NCBI GenBank assembly: GCA_900550395.1
Contig: URSD01000002.1
Span: 66,604 to 130,603, forward strand
Source: an uncultured Porphyromonadaceae bacterium
Lineage (GTDB): Bacteria; Bacteroidota; Bacteroidia; Bacteroidales; Muribaculaceae
DNA: 64,000 nucleotides
Reading direction: 5' to 3'
This document shows positions 44,313 through 52,821 of the stretch, piece after piece; the stretch's first letter is position 1; the number at the start of each line of letters is the position of its first letter. The position numbers and the translations under genes are program-made. Under the pieces are notes generated by a model. It had not been told where the DNA came from, did not search any database, and saw only the letters and a program-made list of their open reading frames with translations.

Positions 44313-45443
44313 CTATCGTGATGAGGAAACAGGATTGACAGTCACGCCGTCGCGCACCTTAAGCATCGCCGAAGTGACGTATCGCGCGCCGGGCTCCAGG
44401 CCGGACGTGATTATGCGCATGGAATCGTCGGCCATATCGCCGGTCTTCACAGGCGTATACACCACGCGGTCGGAATCGTTGACGGTATAGAGGTATTTGC
44501 CGAGCTGGTCGGTCGACAGGGAGGCGTCGCGCACCAGCACAGCCCGCGGGTCGATACCGGCCGGAACGGAAATCTCCACATACATGCCGGGACGAAGTTC
44601 ATCGTATGGATTATCGATAGTCATCTCAACTGTCAGCGTGCCTGTAGACTTATCCATATCCGGTGCCACATAGAAATAGTCGGCCTTATATTTGTGCTCC
44701 AGCGGCTGCGTGAACGAGACCGGCACCGTCCCCTTGCCTTGCGGCAGGTTACGCGCCACATCCCGGGCCAGAGCAGCGTCCTCGATAGCGAAAATTGCCA
44801 ACATTTCTCTGTTGTCGAATAATTCGCACAGCTCCACCGGAGATGCCTCGCCGCTGACATAGTTTCCTACAGACAGAATATTGTCAGTGACGCGTCCCGT
44901 GATCGGCGCCGTCACCGTGCAGTAGCCGAGGCGCGTTCGGGCAAGACTCAGAGACGCCTCGGCATTGTTGATTGCAGCCGCCGAAGTGCGGGCCGCGCTG
45001 CGCGCCTGCTCCAGCTCCATCTCCGACACGGCATCGCTCCGCCAGGCCTTCTCCATGGCGGCCAGATGCTTGACGGCATAATCATTCTCGCTGCGCGCCG
45101 TGGCGAGAGCCGCCTCAGCCTGCCGCACGGCGTCCCGATACGGCTCGCTCTCGATGCTGAACAGCACCTGTCCCTTACGCACTATGTCGCCGCTGGTGTA
45201 GTGCTTGGCCGTTATGGTGCCGTTCACACGCGCCACCACGCGCACGCTCGCCGTTGCCGAGAGTGTGCCTGGAAATTTCTTGTAGATAGTAACGGAATCA
45301 GTTACTGCTGTCGAAACCTCTATGTCGGGGGCAGCGGCAGCCTTATCGCCGGCATCGCGGCCATGACTACAGGCCTGAAAGAAACACATCGCGACTGCAC
45401 AGGCGCCTACTATCAGGCATTTGGGGTTAATGTTCATCATCAT
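44313..45443 (-). CDS. RND efflux periplasmic adaptor (membrane fusion protein)
   Basis: The 376-residue protein joins the AcrB-like pump to the outer-membrane channel. The signal ends FFQAC with C25 as the likely lipidated cysteine; the -3 residue is F, so the lipobox is not perfect. RVNGTITAKHYTSGDIVRKGQVLFSIE is the first half of the lipoyl domain, followed by a helical hairpin (about 100-160), and TAPITGRVTDNILSVGNYV is the second half. Beta-barrel and membrane-proximal domains complete it. Two further ATGs (second and third codons) could start it. It starts 5 bases after the stop of the channel gene. Confidence 0.94.
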   Translation of the reverse strand: MMMNINPKCLIVGACAVAMCFFQACSHGRDAGDKAAAAPDIEVSTAVTDSVTIYKKFPGTLSATASVRVVARVNGTITAKHYTSGDIVRKGQVLFSIESEPYRDAVRQAEAALATARSENDYAVKHLAAMEKAWRSDAVSEMELEQARSAARTSAAAINNAEASLSLARTRLGYCTVTAPITGRVTDNILSVGNYVSGEASPVELCELFDNREMLAIFAIEDAALARDVARNLPQGKGTVPVSFTQPLEHKYKADYFYVAPDMDKSTGTLTVEMTIDNPYDELRPGMYVEISVPAGIDPRAVLVRDASLSTDQLGKYLYTVNDSDRVVYTPVKTGDMADDSMRIITSGLEPGARYVTSAMLKVRDGVTVNPVSSSR

Positions 45444-45448
45444 AGTTG

Positions 45449-46771
45449 TTAGAAAGCGCCTCCGAGCGCACGATACAGGTTTGCAAGGGCCGCGAGGGCA
45501 TTCCCGCGCGCGTCCACAAGCGAATTGGTATAGGTAAGATAGTTCATCTGCGCGTCAACGACGTTACTGAACGGCGACAGCCCCTGCGTATACAGATCCA
45601 CCGACAGCAACAGCGACTCATGGCTCTGCTCCACTACGGACTTGTAGAGGTCTATACTGTGCAACGCGTCATTATAGGCCGTCAGTGCGTTCGCAGCCTC
45701 GCTGCCGGCATTCAGCACGGTCTGCCGGTAGGACGCTATCTGCTCCTCCATCGCGTCGCGGGCCGAAACCACAGCCGCCCTGCGGGCCATGCCGTTGAAG
45801 ACAGTCCACGACAGCGTCGGTGCTACCGACCACGTGCCGGATCCGCGCCCGAACAGATCGCCCGGTTTGACACCTTCCGTTCCGATAGAGCCGGTTATTG
45901 ACAACGTAGGCAGATAATCCTTTCGTGCCACCCCCAGAGCTGCCGCCGCCGCATTCACCGACGCCTCCGCGGCCACCACGTCGGGACGCCCGCGCAGTAT
46001 ATCGGCCGGCAATTCAGAGGCCACTATGCGCCGGTATTCGGGCTGCACGCCGTCGCGGGCTTGCAACATGGGGACGATGACGGCAGGCTCAACTCCGCAC
46101 AGCAGCGCCAGCGACTGCACGTCGGCTTGTATGCGCGTATGCAGAGCCGGCACGGAAGCCCGCGTGGAGTACAGCACCGTACGGGCCTGGGTCACGTCCA
46201 GGCGCGAGGCCAGTCCGGCCTCGTAGCGCGCTACCGCCTTGCTGACAATCGTGTCCTGTGCCTCGGCATGCGCCGCAGCCACAGCCATCTGGGCCTGCGC
46301 CGTACGCAGGTCGAAATAAGCCGTAGCCACACTGGCACACAGCGACACCATCGCTGCATCGTAGTCGGCCCGCGAAACGTCGCGCCGATAACGGCTTTCC
46401 TTTACCCGCGAATAGTTTCTGCCGAACACATCAATCTCCCAGGATGCCTGCACGCCCAGCGAGTACATACCGCCGGTCGTGCCGTCGCGCCGGGCGCGTT
46501 GCCACGAGGCCGACGCCGTTATGTCCGGATAGTAGGCCGCCGATGCCTGGCGTATGGCCTGGGTGGCCTGGTCTATGCGCAGACCCGCGACTGCGACATC
46601 ATTGTTGCCTGCCCTTGCAAGGACAAGAAGTGAGTCAAGCGTAGGATCGGCGAATAAGCCCCACCACTGTCCGTCGTCGACAGCACGGGGCACTACGTCC
46701 TGACATACGGCAGACGCAGGCAGCAGCAGCGACAGCAGCAACAGCAGGCGGTAAATGTGGAGAGTGCGCAT
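45449..46771 (-). CDS. Outer-membrane efflux channel (OprM/NodT family)
   Basis: The 440-residue protein is the TolC-like exit duct of this tripartite pump. A signal peptide (about 1-22) is followed by WWGLFADPTLDSLLVLARAGNNDVAVAGLRI, the start of the family. Two OEP repeats follow, each with an antiparallel coiled coil and a short barrel segment; LPADILRGRPDVVAAEASVNAAAAALGVA is the well-conserved link between them. A cysteine near residue 23 is not in a good lipobox. First gene of the leftward operon. Confidence 0.94.
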   Translation of the reverse strand: MRTLHIYRLLLLLSLLLPASAVCQDVVPRAVDDGQWWGLFADPTLDSLLVLARAGNNDVAVAGLRIDQATQAIRQASAAYYPDITASASWQRARRDGTTGGMYSLGVQASWEIDVFGRNYSRVKESRYRRDVSRADYDAAMVSLCASVATAYFDLRTAQAQMAVAAAHAEAQDTIVSKAVARYEAGLASRLDVTQARTVLYSTRASVPALHTRIQADVQSLALLCGVEPAVIVPMLQARDGVQPEYRRIVASELPADILRGRPDVVAAEASVNAAAAALGVARKDYLPTLSITGSIGTEGVKPGDLFGRGSGTWSVAPTLSWTVFNGMARRAAVVSARDAMEEQIASYRQTVLNAGSEAANALTAYNDALHSIDLYKSVVEQSHESLLLSVDLYTQGLSPFSNVVDAQMNYLTYTNSLVDARGNALAALANLYRALGGAF

Positions 46772-46855
46772 AAAGTGTACGGATTAGAACAACGCCCCGG
46801 AATAATCCGGCGACATTATTATAACCGCACAAATGCGCGCTTGGTTCGGACGCAC

Positions 46856-47746
46856 TCAGCCTTTTGCAGCATCCTGACGTCGCTGTAGCCTGAAGAATTC
46901 GAGCCGGTCAGGCGTAAGTCGTCCGAAAAAGAAACTGCGCGCACGGGCCGTCCCCGTGAAGCGCTCGCTCAATGCCATCATCGTGCTGCGGCGGTCTGCT
47001 ACGGCGATGCATTCCACTGTATCCTCGCCGACAGCCGGAAACTCGCGCGAACTCTTGACGAGATAGGATTTGCCGGCTCGCTCTATCACGCAGTAGCCTG
47101 CCGCGAGCGAGCAGTCGTACTCATGCTTGTATTTCTTGAAAACGCTCTCGAAATGCGCCACCACGTCGCCGAAACGCTCATACTTGCGCTCGGCGCCATA
47201 CTTTTCCACGAACCGGTCGAACAGTATTCGGAAGCATTCGAGAGTGACGCAGGCGTCGTAAGCCGCCGAGTGTGCCATGCCGTCATCATGTCCTACCCCG
47301 AGTTCCTCGCAGCAGCGGCGCAGGCTTATGCCCTGCATATAGTCGAGACCGGCCTCACGGCCGTGGCACAGCCAGAACCAGTCGCGCAGCTCCAGCACAC
47401 GCTTGGAGTCCAGTCCCTGCACATACTGCCGCTTCATCTTCGCCATGTCGTTCTCGCGCACGGCGAAGCCCATGACGTAGCGGCACCGGTCGATGATGGG
47501 CTGTATGCGTCGCCGCGCCGACGAAAACGATGGCGCACCGGCCACCATCTCAGGCGTGATGTGGTGTATCTCGCTCGACCATGTGCGGTAGCGGCGCGGT
47601 TTGAATCGCTGCTGATACATCAGGCGCCCGAGCACGTCGATTATAGACAGCTCCAGCATCTCCATCCCGCGTGCGAACTCTGCGTCAAAACAGATGCACG
47701 CTTCGGGCGGGAATCCCTCAAGCAATTGCCGGCTGCGCTCGTTCAT
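46856..47746 (-). CDS. DEDDh 3'-5' exonuclease-like protein
   Basis: The 296-residue protein has an RNase T/DnaQ-type exonuclease domain at about 15-190. CFDAEFARG supplies the first D and E, GFAVRENDMAKMK a later D region and HSAAYDACVTLE the H-x4-D motif. The C-terminal 100 residues are basic and aromatic with no domain I can name. Substrate (RNA or DNA ends) is unknown. Its start overlaps the stop of the small lipoprotein gene by four bases, so it is the last gene of the cmk-ispH transcript. Confidence 0.83.
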   Translation of the reverse strand: MNERSRQLLEGFPPEACICFDAEFARGMEMLELSIIDVLGRLMYQQRFKPRRYRTWSSEIHHITPEMVAGAPSFSSARRRIQPIIDRCRYVMGFAVRENDMAKMKRQYVQGLDSKRVLELRDWFWLCHGREAGLDYMQGISLRRCCEELGVGHDDGMAHSAAYDACVTLECFRILFDRFVEKYGAERKYERFGDVVAHFESVFKKYKHEYDCSLAAGYCVIERAGKSYLVKSSREFPAVGEDTVECIAVADRRSTMMALSERFTGTARARSFFFGRLTPDRLEFFRLQRRQDAAKG

Positions 47747-48039
47747 GGTTCCGTAGATGTGATTGAATCGGGAATCACCTGCGCGGCGGCGTCCATATAA
47801 GCATCGGCCGCACGGTCATATCCGAGGGCGCGCATATGCGCCTCCTTATGCTTTATCATCAGCAGCGCGGCCTCGCGCTCCATCGCCGTCGCGTTGCTGT
47901 CGGCCAGTGCGGCGGCATCTCTCCGGCCTGCGGCTGCGGCCGAATCAAGGGCTACCGACGAGTGCGGATTGCTCATGGACCCTCCTCCGCACGCGCTCAG
48001 CAGAAGAAACAAAAATACTGATATAGCCGGTGCTCTCAT
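47743..48039 (-). CDS. Small alanine-rich lipoprotein
   Basis: The 98-residue protein begins with a lipoprotein signal ending LLLSAC (C17), followed by a GGGS linker and a helical, alanine-rich body (AAAAGRRDAAALADSNATAM, then ALLMIKHKEAHMRALGYDRAADAYMDAAA). No known domain. Its ends overlap both neighbouring exonuclease genes by four bases, so it is clearly translated as part of the operon. A periplasmic or membrane-anchored role is inferred from the signal alone. Confidence 0.78.
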   Translation of the reverse strand: MRAPAISVFLFLLLSACGGGSMSNPHSSVALDSAAAAGRRDAAALADSNATAMEREAALLMIKHKEAHMRALGYDRAADAYMDAAAQVIPDSITSTEP

Positions 48040-48533
48040 AGCAGAATTATACCGAGCCTGGCGGCGGCTTCCGCGTCGGCCAGGGCGTTATGATGGTTCT
48101 TAAGATTGATGGCGAAGAAATCGCATAGCGAATCAAGCGACTTCGACGCAAGCACCCCGCGGGGAATTTTCCGACGGGCTGCGGCAAGTGTGCATAGAAA
48201 CGGCCTCTCGGGCGCGTCAAGGCGATAGATACGGCAGGCTGCGTGTATACACCGCTGGTCGAAGGGGGCGTTGTGCGCCGCAAGAGGCATATCGCCGGCC
48301 CAGGCCGAGAAACGGCGCCACACGGAGTCGAAGCATGGAGCGTCGGCCGTATCGGCTGCCGTCAGACCGTGCACACGCGTACACGACCAAAGATAATACT
48401 CCGGCTCGGGACGCACAAGGCTGTAGAATGTGTCTACAATGCGGCCGCCGCATACCTTCGCCGCACCCAGGGCGCATATGCTCCCGGGTTCGGCGTTCGC
48501 CGTCTCCACGTCCACAGCTATAAAGTCATTCAT
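48036..48533 (-). CDS. DnaQ-like 3'-5' exonuclease
   Basis: The 165-residue protein resembles the DNA polymerase III epsilon exonuclease domain. FIAVDVETANAEPGSICALGAAKV gives the first D and E, MPLAAHNAPFDQRCIHAA the third acidic motif, and HNALADAEAAARL the H-x4-D. I start it at ATG 48533 because the conserved beta strand follows at once; an upstream in-frame ATG at 48569 would add 12 residues and overlap ispH further. It overlaps the ispH end by 8 bases and the lipoprotein gene by 4. Confidence 0.88.
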   Translation of the reverse strand: MNDFIAVDVETANAEPGSICALGAAKVCGGRIVDTFYSLVRPEPEYYLWSCTRVHGLTAADTADAPCFDSVWRRFSAWAGDMPLAAHNAPFDQRCIHAACRIYRLDAPERPFLCTLAAARRKIPRGVLASKSLDSLCDFFAINLKNHHNALADAEAAARLGIILL

Positions 48534-49404
48534 CGCTCTCCATGTACCGCGCCACGGCGTCGCGCACATCCTCCATCAGCCACAGCGGTGTGCTCGTGGC
48601 GCCGCAGATGCCCACCGACGAGGCGCCGCGCAGCCACTCGGCGTTCAGATGAGAGGCATTCGCTATGAGGTGTGTGTCGGGATTCACCGCGCGACACTGG
48701 TCGTAAAGTATCCTTCCGTTGCTGCTCTTGGTGCCGGCCACGAACAGCACGATGCCGTGCGAGGCGGCGAAGCGTCTCAGACGCTCCACCCGCCCGCTGA
48801 CCGAACGGCATATCGTGTCGTAATGCTCGAAATGGGCCTGAGGCTGCATGCGGCGCTCTATTTCCTCTATGATGCCGCGATAGCCCTCGAGGCTCTTGGT
48901 GGTCTGCGAGAACAGCGCTATGTCGCGGGTGTAGTCCAGACGGTCGAGGTCGGCCACGGTCTCCACCACTATGGCCTGCCCGTCCGTCTGCCCTACCAGG
49001 CCGTTCACTTCGGCATGTCCTGTCTTGCCGTATATCACTATCTGCGGACGCCGCGCCGGGTCGCGGTCATAGGCGGCCTTCACCCGCTGTTGCAGTTTCA
49101 GCACCACGGGACACGTGGCGTCCACTATGTCTATGCCGCGTCGGCGCGCCGTGGCGTAGGTCGACGGCGGCTCGCCGTGGGCGCGCAGCAGCACCCGCGC
49201 ACCGGCCGGAAGCGCCGACAGGTCGTCGTGCGTGATTGTGGCGAGGCCCTTGCCGCGCAGGCGCTCCACCTCGTCGCTGTTGTGCACGATGTCGCCCAGG
49301 CAGTACAGCGTGCCGCCGGCTTCAAGCTGCTCCTCGGCCTTGCTTATGGCCGTGGTGACACCGAAGCAGAAACCCGAATCCTTGTCAATCTCTATCCGTG
49401 CCAT
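48526..49404 (-). CDS. ispH: 4-hydroxy-3-methylbut-2-enyl diphosphate reductase
   Basis: This iron-sulfur enzyme makes IPP and DMAPP in the last step of the MEP isoprenoid pathway, which also supplies undecaprenyl carriers. The 292-residue protein shows SGFCFGVTTAISKAEE, IVDATCPVVLKLQQRV, GKTGHAEVNGLVGQ and SSVGICGATSTPLWLMEDV, including the three cluster cysteines and the GHxEV histidine. It starts 6 bases after the cmk stop; cmk-ispH is a common pair in Bacteroidota. Confidence 0.97.
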   Translation of the reverse strand: MARIEIDKDSGFCFGVTTAISKAEEQLEAGGTLYCLGDIVHNSDEVERLRGKGLATITHDDLSALPAGARVLLRAHGEPPSTYATARRRGIDIVDATCPVVLKLQQRVKAAYDRDPARRPQIVIYGKTGHAEVNGLVGQTDGQAIVVETVADLDRLDYTRDIALFSQTTKSLEGYRGIIEEIERRMQPQAHFEHYDTICRSVSGRVERLRRFAASHGIVLFVAGTKSSNGRILYDQCRAVNPDTHLIANASHLNAEWLRGASSVGICGATSTPLWLMEDVRDAVARYMESDE

Positions 49405-49410
49405 GACCGG

Positions 49411-50106
49411 TCAGTTGCGCTCCGATGCCTCGCGGAAGCGTTCGAGGAGCCATTCGTCCTGCTGCGCCGGCGTCATGTCGGAGTTGTCGAGCAGCACGGC
49501 GTCGTCGGCACGGCGCAGGGGGCTCTCCTCGCGCGTCTCGTCTATGCGGTCGCGTTCCCTCACGTTGGCAAGCACCTCGGCATAGTCTACATCGCCGCCG
49601 GCTCCCTTCATCTCGTCGTAGCGGCGCCGGGCGCGTGTCTCGGCAGGCGCGTTCACGAAGATTTTGAGCTCGGCGTCAGGGAAGACGGTGGTGCCTATGT
49701 CGCGGCCGTCCATCACGATGCCGCCCTCCAGGCCCAGCGCCTGCTGCATGGCCACCAGGGCATGGCGCACCTGCGGAATGGCTGCCACGGGCGACACGCT
49801 TTCCGACACCCGCAGCGACCTGATCTCTTTCTCCACATCCGTCCCGTTCAGCAGCGTGTGCTGGCGGCCGTCGGCGCCTGCCGGCGAAAAGTCTATGCGG
49901 ATGCCGGGGAGCGCGCCCACAAGGGCCTCAGTGTCGGGCGTGCCGTCGGCGTGCATCAGGCCGTGGTCCAGGGCGTAGAGCGTTACGGCCCTGTACATGG
50001 CTCCGCTGTCGATGTAGCGGTAGCCTATGCGTGCGGCCAGACTGCGCGCCATGGTGCTCTTGCCCGACGATGAATACCCGTCGATGGCTACTGTAAGTTT
50101 TTTCAT
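49411..50106 (-). CDS. cmk: Cytidylate kinase
   Basis: The 231-residue enzyme phosphorylates CMP and dCMP with ATP. It starts KKLTVAIDGYSSSGKSTMA (P-loop at about 9-17), followed by YIDSGAMYRAVTLYAL and the later MDGRDIGTTVFPDAELKIFV and DRIDETREESPLRRADDAVL, all family-specific. The start is ATG 50106; the open frame continues upstream antisense-free through fabG in another phase, but that part is not protein-like. A terminator after fabG sits just before it, so it probably has its own weak promoter or depends on read-through. Confidence 0.96.
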   Translation of the reverse strand: MKKLTVAIDGYSSSGKSTMARSLAARIGYRYIDSGAMYRAVTLYALDHGLMHADGTPDTEALVGALPGIRIDFSPAGADGRQHTLLNGTDVEKEIRSLRVSESVSPVAAIPQVRHALVAMQQALGLEGGIVMDGRDIGTTVFPDAELKIFVNAPAETRARRRYDEMKGAGGDVDYAEVLANVRERDRIDETREESPLRRADDAVLLDNSDMTPAQQDEWLLERFREASERN

Positions 50107-50120
50107 TTTTTTTGTATCTG

Positions 50121-50173
50121 AAAAACGGAGGCAAGAGGCAGGGGAGCATACCGCCTGGCCGTCTTGCCTCCGT
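50121..50173 (-). terminator. Intrinsic terminator after fabG
   Basis: ACGGAGGCAAG (50125-50135) and CTTGCCTCCGT (50163-50173) form an exact 11-base stem whose loop can pair further. On the minus strand it is followed by a run of five T. It lies 22 bases after the fabG stop and 15 before the cmk ATG. Confidence 0.85.
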
Positions 50174-50195
50174 GTGATAGGATTTTTCGGATGGA

Positions 50196-50942
50196 TTACA
50201 TGTTCATGCCGCCGTCCACCTGGATAACCTGGCCGGAAACATAGCTCGACATATCGGAGGCGAGGAAGGTTGCCACGTCGGCGATGTCCTCGGGCTTGCC
50301 GCCGCGACGCAGAGGTATCTTCTTGGTCCACTCGGCGCGCACTTCTTCGGGCAGCGCTGCGGTCATGGCTGTCTCGATGAAGCCGGGAGCTATGGCGTTG
50401 GCACGGATGCCGCGCGAGCCCACTTCCTGTGCGATGCTCTTGGCGAGAGCTATGAGGCCTGCCTTGGAGGCTGCGTAGTTGGCCTGACCGGCGTTGCCGT
50501 GAACGCCCACCACCGATGCCATGTTGATGATGCTGCCGCCGCGCTGACGGAGCATCACGGGCAGAACTGCGTTGATGAAGTTGAAGGCGCTCTTCAGGTT
50601 GACGTTGATTACGGCGTCCCACTGCTGCTCGGTCATGCGCATCATCAGGCCGTCCTTGGTGATGCCGGCGTTGTTGACGAGGATGTCGATGCGGCCGAAG
50701 TCCTTCACCACCTCGGCTACCACTTCCTTGGTCTGCTGGAAGTCGGCGGCGTTGGAGGCATAGCCCTTGCACTTTACGCCCAGGGCTGCTATCTCGCTTT
50801 CGGTAGCTTTGCCGGTCTCGTCTATCACGAGGTCAGTAAAAGCGATATTGGCACCCTCCTGGGCGAAACGCAGGGCAATGGCACGGCCTATGCCGCGTGC
50901 AGCACCCGTAATGAGGGCTGTTTTTCCTTCGAGAAGTTTCAT
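50196..50942 (-). CDS. fabG: 3-oxoacyl-[acyl-carrier-protein] reductase
   Basis: This NADPH-dependent short-chain dehydrogenase reduces beta-ketoacyl-ACP in fatty-acid synthesis. The 248-residue protein has TGAARGIGRAIALRFAQEG at 12-30, NNAG near 90, INMASVVGVHGNAGQANYAASKAGL with the catalytic Ser, Tyr and Lys, and the ARGIRANAIAPGFIETAMT loop; it ends VIQVDGGMNM. The length is standard. It is transcribed alone, from a promoter that lies back to back with that of the permease gene. Confidence 0.96.
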   Translation of the reverse strand: MKLLEGKTALITGAARGIGRAIALRFAQEGANIAFTDLVIDETGKATESEIAALGVKCKGYASNAADFQQTKEVVAEVVKDFGRIDILVNNAGITKDGLMMRMTEQQWDAVINVNLKSAFNFINAVLPVMLRQRGGSIINMASVVGVHGNAGQANYAASKAGLIALAKSIAQEVGSRGIRANAIAPGFIETAMTAALPEEVRAEWTKKIPLRRGGKPEDIADVATFLASDMSSYVSGQVIQVDGGMNM

Positions 50943-50984
50943 TTTCTGAACTATTATATAATGTATATTTGGTTATTCTGACTG

Positions 50985-51015
50985 CAAAATTAATGAAAAT
51001 TCATTTGCAGGGCAA
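50985..51015 (-). promoter_or_regulatory. fabG promoter
   Basis: On the minus strand TTG (51015-51013) and TAATTTTG (50992-50985) are 20 bases apart, about 42 bases before the fabG ATG. The -33 element lies between the elements of the opposite permease promoter. Confidence 0.6.
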
Positions 51016-51035
51016 TATAAAACTGACTAATTTTG
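51005..51035 (+). promoter_or_regulatory. Promoter of the LolC/E-like permease gene
   Basis: TTG (51005-51007) and TAATTTTG (51028-51035) are 20 bases apart. The -7 box ends 7 bases before the first ATG (51043), so the leader is extremely short and the second ATG (51049) may be used. Confidence 0.6.
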
Positions 51036-51042
51036 CAATACA

Positions 51043-52302
51043 ATGAATATGACGGCATGGATAGCATCGCGGCTGAGCATCGGCGCGGGGAGTTCACGGA
51101 GCGCCCGCACGGGTGCTGTCATAGCCGTGACCGGCATCGCCATAGCTTTGGCTGTCATGGAATTCACGCTGGCCGTAGTGGGCGGCTTCCGCGACGAGAT
51201 TCGCCATAAGGTTCTCGGATTCGACCCTGAAGTGAGCGTCATGCCTCCCTACAATCCCGAAGATGCGACTTCGGAAGAATATCTCACGGCCGACTCGGCC
51301 ATCGCCGGCATCATACGGCAAGAGGTTCCGGGAGCCGCTGCGGCGCTGGCCGTGTCGCGTCCCGCCGTATTGAAGACCGACGGCGATTTTTCGGTCCTGT
51401 ATTTCTCGGCCTACGACCCTACGGCCCACGACTACACTTTCGAGCGTTCCTGCGTCACGCAGGGCGAGTGGCCCGATTTCACAAACGACAGCACGCGCAA
51501 CCACATCGTCATCAGCGAGGCCACGGCGCGGGCTCTCAATCTCGCCGTCGGCGACCGGCCCATGCTGTACTTCGTGGACGGACGCACCGCCATTCGCAGC
51601 CGCCGCGTCACGGTCAGCGCCCTGTTTGCCAGCCGCATGGAGGAGCGCGACCGTTCCACGGCCTATGCCTCCCTGCCCATGCTTCAGGCCGTAAGCGGCA
51701 TCGGGAGCAATCAGGGAACGAGGCTTGAACTCCGAGGCATCGGCATAGATTCCGCAGCGGCGGCAGCCGCCCGTCTCCAGACCCGCCTCGTGGCCGAATG
51801 GCAGCAGGGGGCTATAGCCCACCTCCATCCCGTCGACAACATTCAGCGCAGCGGAGGCATGTACCTCAACTGGCTCGACCTGCTCGACACCAACGTGATC
51901 GTGATTTTCATCCTCATGCTGCTCGTCGCCGCATCCACTCTGGTGGCCGCGCTCTTCATCCTCGTGCTCGAACACATCTCCACCATAGGCATACTCCGCA
52001 CTCTGGGAGCCACACGCCGTATGGTGCGCAATATATTCATCACCACGGCCATGAGGCTTGTCCTCCGCGGCATCGTCATCGGCAACGCCGTCGGTATCGG
52101 CTTGCTCATGCTGCAAAAGCAGCTGCATCTTATCCCCCTCGACCCGGAGATGTACTATCTCGACCACGTGCCGGTGAGCATGCACTGGATGCACATGCTT
52201 GCGCTCAACCTCGGCGTGGCTGTCGCGGCATGGCTGATACTCGTTATTCCGTCGCGTATCGCTGCCGGTGTAGACCCGGCTCTCACCGTACGTTATGAAT
52301 AA
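51043..52302 (+). CDS. ABC transporter permease, LolC/LolE-like (FtsX/MacB fold)
   Basis: The 419-residue inner-membrane protein has one N-terminal helix (AVIAVTGIAIALAVMEFTLAV), a large periplasmic domain (about 50-270) and three C-terminal helices including TNVIVIFILMLLVAASTLVA and ISTIGILRTLGATRRMVR, the coupling segment that meets the ATPase. This is the layout of lipoprotein-releasing LolC/E proteins. The ATPase subunit is not in the window. It likely moves lipoproteins from the inner membrane, but other FtsX-fold roles are possible. Confidence 0.88.
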   Translation: MNMTAWIASRLSIGAGSSRSARTGAVIAVTGIAIALAVMEFTLAVVGGFRDEIRHKVLGFDPEVSVMPPYNPEDATSEEYLTADSAIAGIIRQEVPGAAAALAVSRPAVLKTDGDFSVLYFSAYDPTAHDYTFERSCVTQGEWPDFTNDSTRNHIVISEATARALNLAVGDRPMLYFVDGRTAIRSRRVTVSALFASRMEERDRSTAYASLPMLQAVSGIGSNQGTRLELRGIGIDSAAAAAARLQTRLVAEWQQGAIAHLHPVDNIQRSGGMYLNWLDLLDTNVIVIFILMLLVAASTLVAALFILVLEHISTIGILRTLGATRRMVRNIFITTAMRLVLRGIVIGNAVGIGLLMLQKQLHLIPLDPEMYYLDHVPVSMHWMHMLALNLGVAVAAWLILVIPSRIAAGVDPALTVRYE

Positions 52303-52437
52303 AATCGCTCTGCCTGACGAACCAAACCCACACCACATCTTGTTTTTAGTATAAGAACGGATGTGAATTTTAACATTTATTGTTAAACACACGCCAAATT
52401 AAGGTACACGCCACAGGCGATTATCACAAATTTTCAT

Positions 52438-52445
52438 TACTTTTG
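52438..52445 (+). promoter_or_regulatory. -7 element before rsfS
   Basis: TACTTTTG matches TAnnTTTG 18 bases before the rsfS ATG. No well-placed TTG is found about 20 bases upstream. Confidence 0.45.
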
Positions 52446-52463
52446 CATATTAAATAATTCTTA

Positions 52464-52820
52464 ATGACACAAAACTCCTTAGAAGAGCTCATCATAGAAG
52501 GCATACGCGACCGTAAAGGCCGCAATATCACGACAGTAGACATGAGCGCAATTGAGGCCGCGCCGGTATCCGGATTCATCATCACCGAGGGCTCAAGCAA
52601 CACTCAGGTAAGCGCTATCGCCGACAGCGTACGCGACTACGTGCAAAGCCACGGCGACATAAAGCCTTTTAATTACGACGGCTACGGACAGTCGGAGTGG
52701 ATTGTACTCGACTACGGCAGCCTGATGGTGCATATCTTCCAGCGCGAAGCGCGCCTGCGCTACAATCTTGAAGAACTATGGAGCGATGCTGTCATAAGCG
52801 AACTTCCGAATCTCGACTGA
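52464..52820 (+). CDS. rsfS: Ribosome silencing factor (Iojap/RsfS)
   Basis: The 118-residue protein binds ribosomal protein L14 and blocks joining of the two ribosomal subunits when nutrients are scarce. The family pattern is complete: ITTVDMSAIEAAPVSGFIITEGSSNTQVSAIADSV, then GYGQSEWIVLDYGSLMVHIFQREAR and the C-terminal YNLEELWSDA. It starts the rsfS-ftsH operon, a conserved pair in Bacteroidota, with one base between the two genes. Confidence 0.96.
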   Translation: MTQNSLEELIIEGIRDRKGRNITTVDMSAIEAAPVSGFIITEGSSNTQVSAIADSVRDYVQSHGDIKPFNYDGYGQSEWIVLDYGSLMVHIFQREARLRYNLEELWSDAVISELPNLD

Positions 52821-52821
52821 T

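Noticed and set aside
48430..50073. Long plus-strand open frame opposite ispH and cmk
   Set aside because: Antisense shadow of two well-recognised enzymes; composition is not protein-like.
50107..50772. Upstream extension of the cmk frame through fabG
   Set aside because: This part overlaps fabG in another phase and is low-complexity (R, Q, H-rich). The cytidylate kinase fold begins at ATG 50106.
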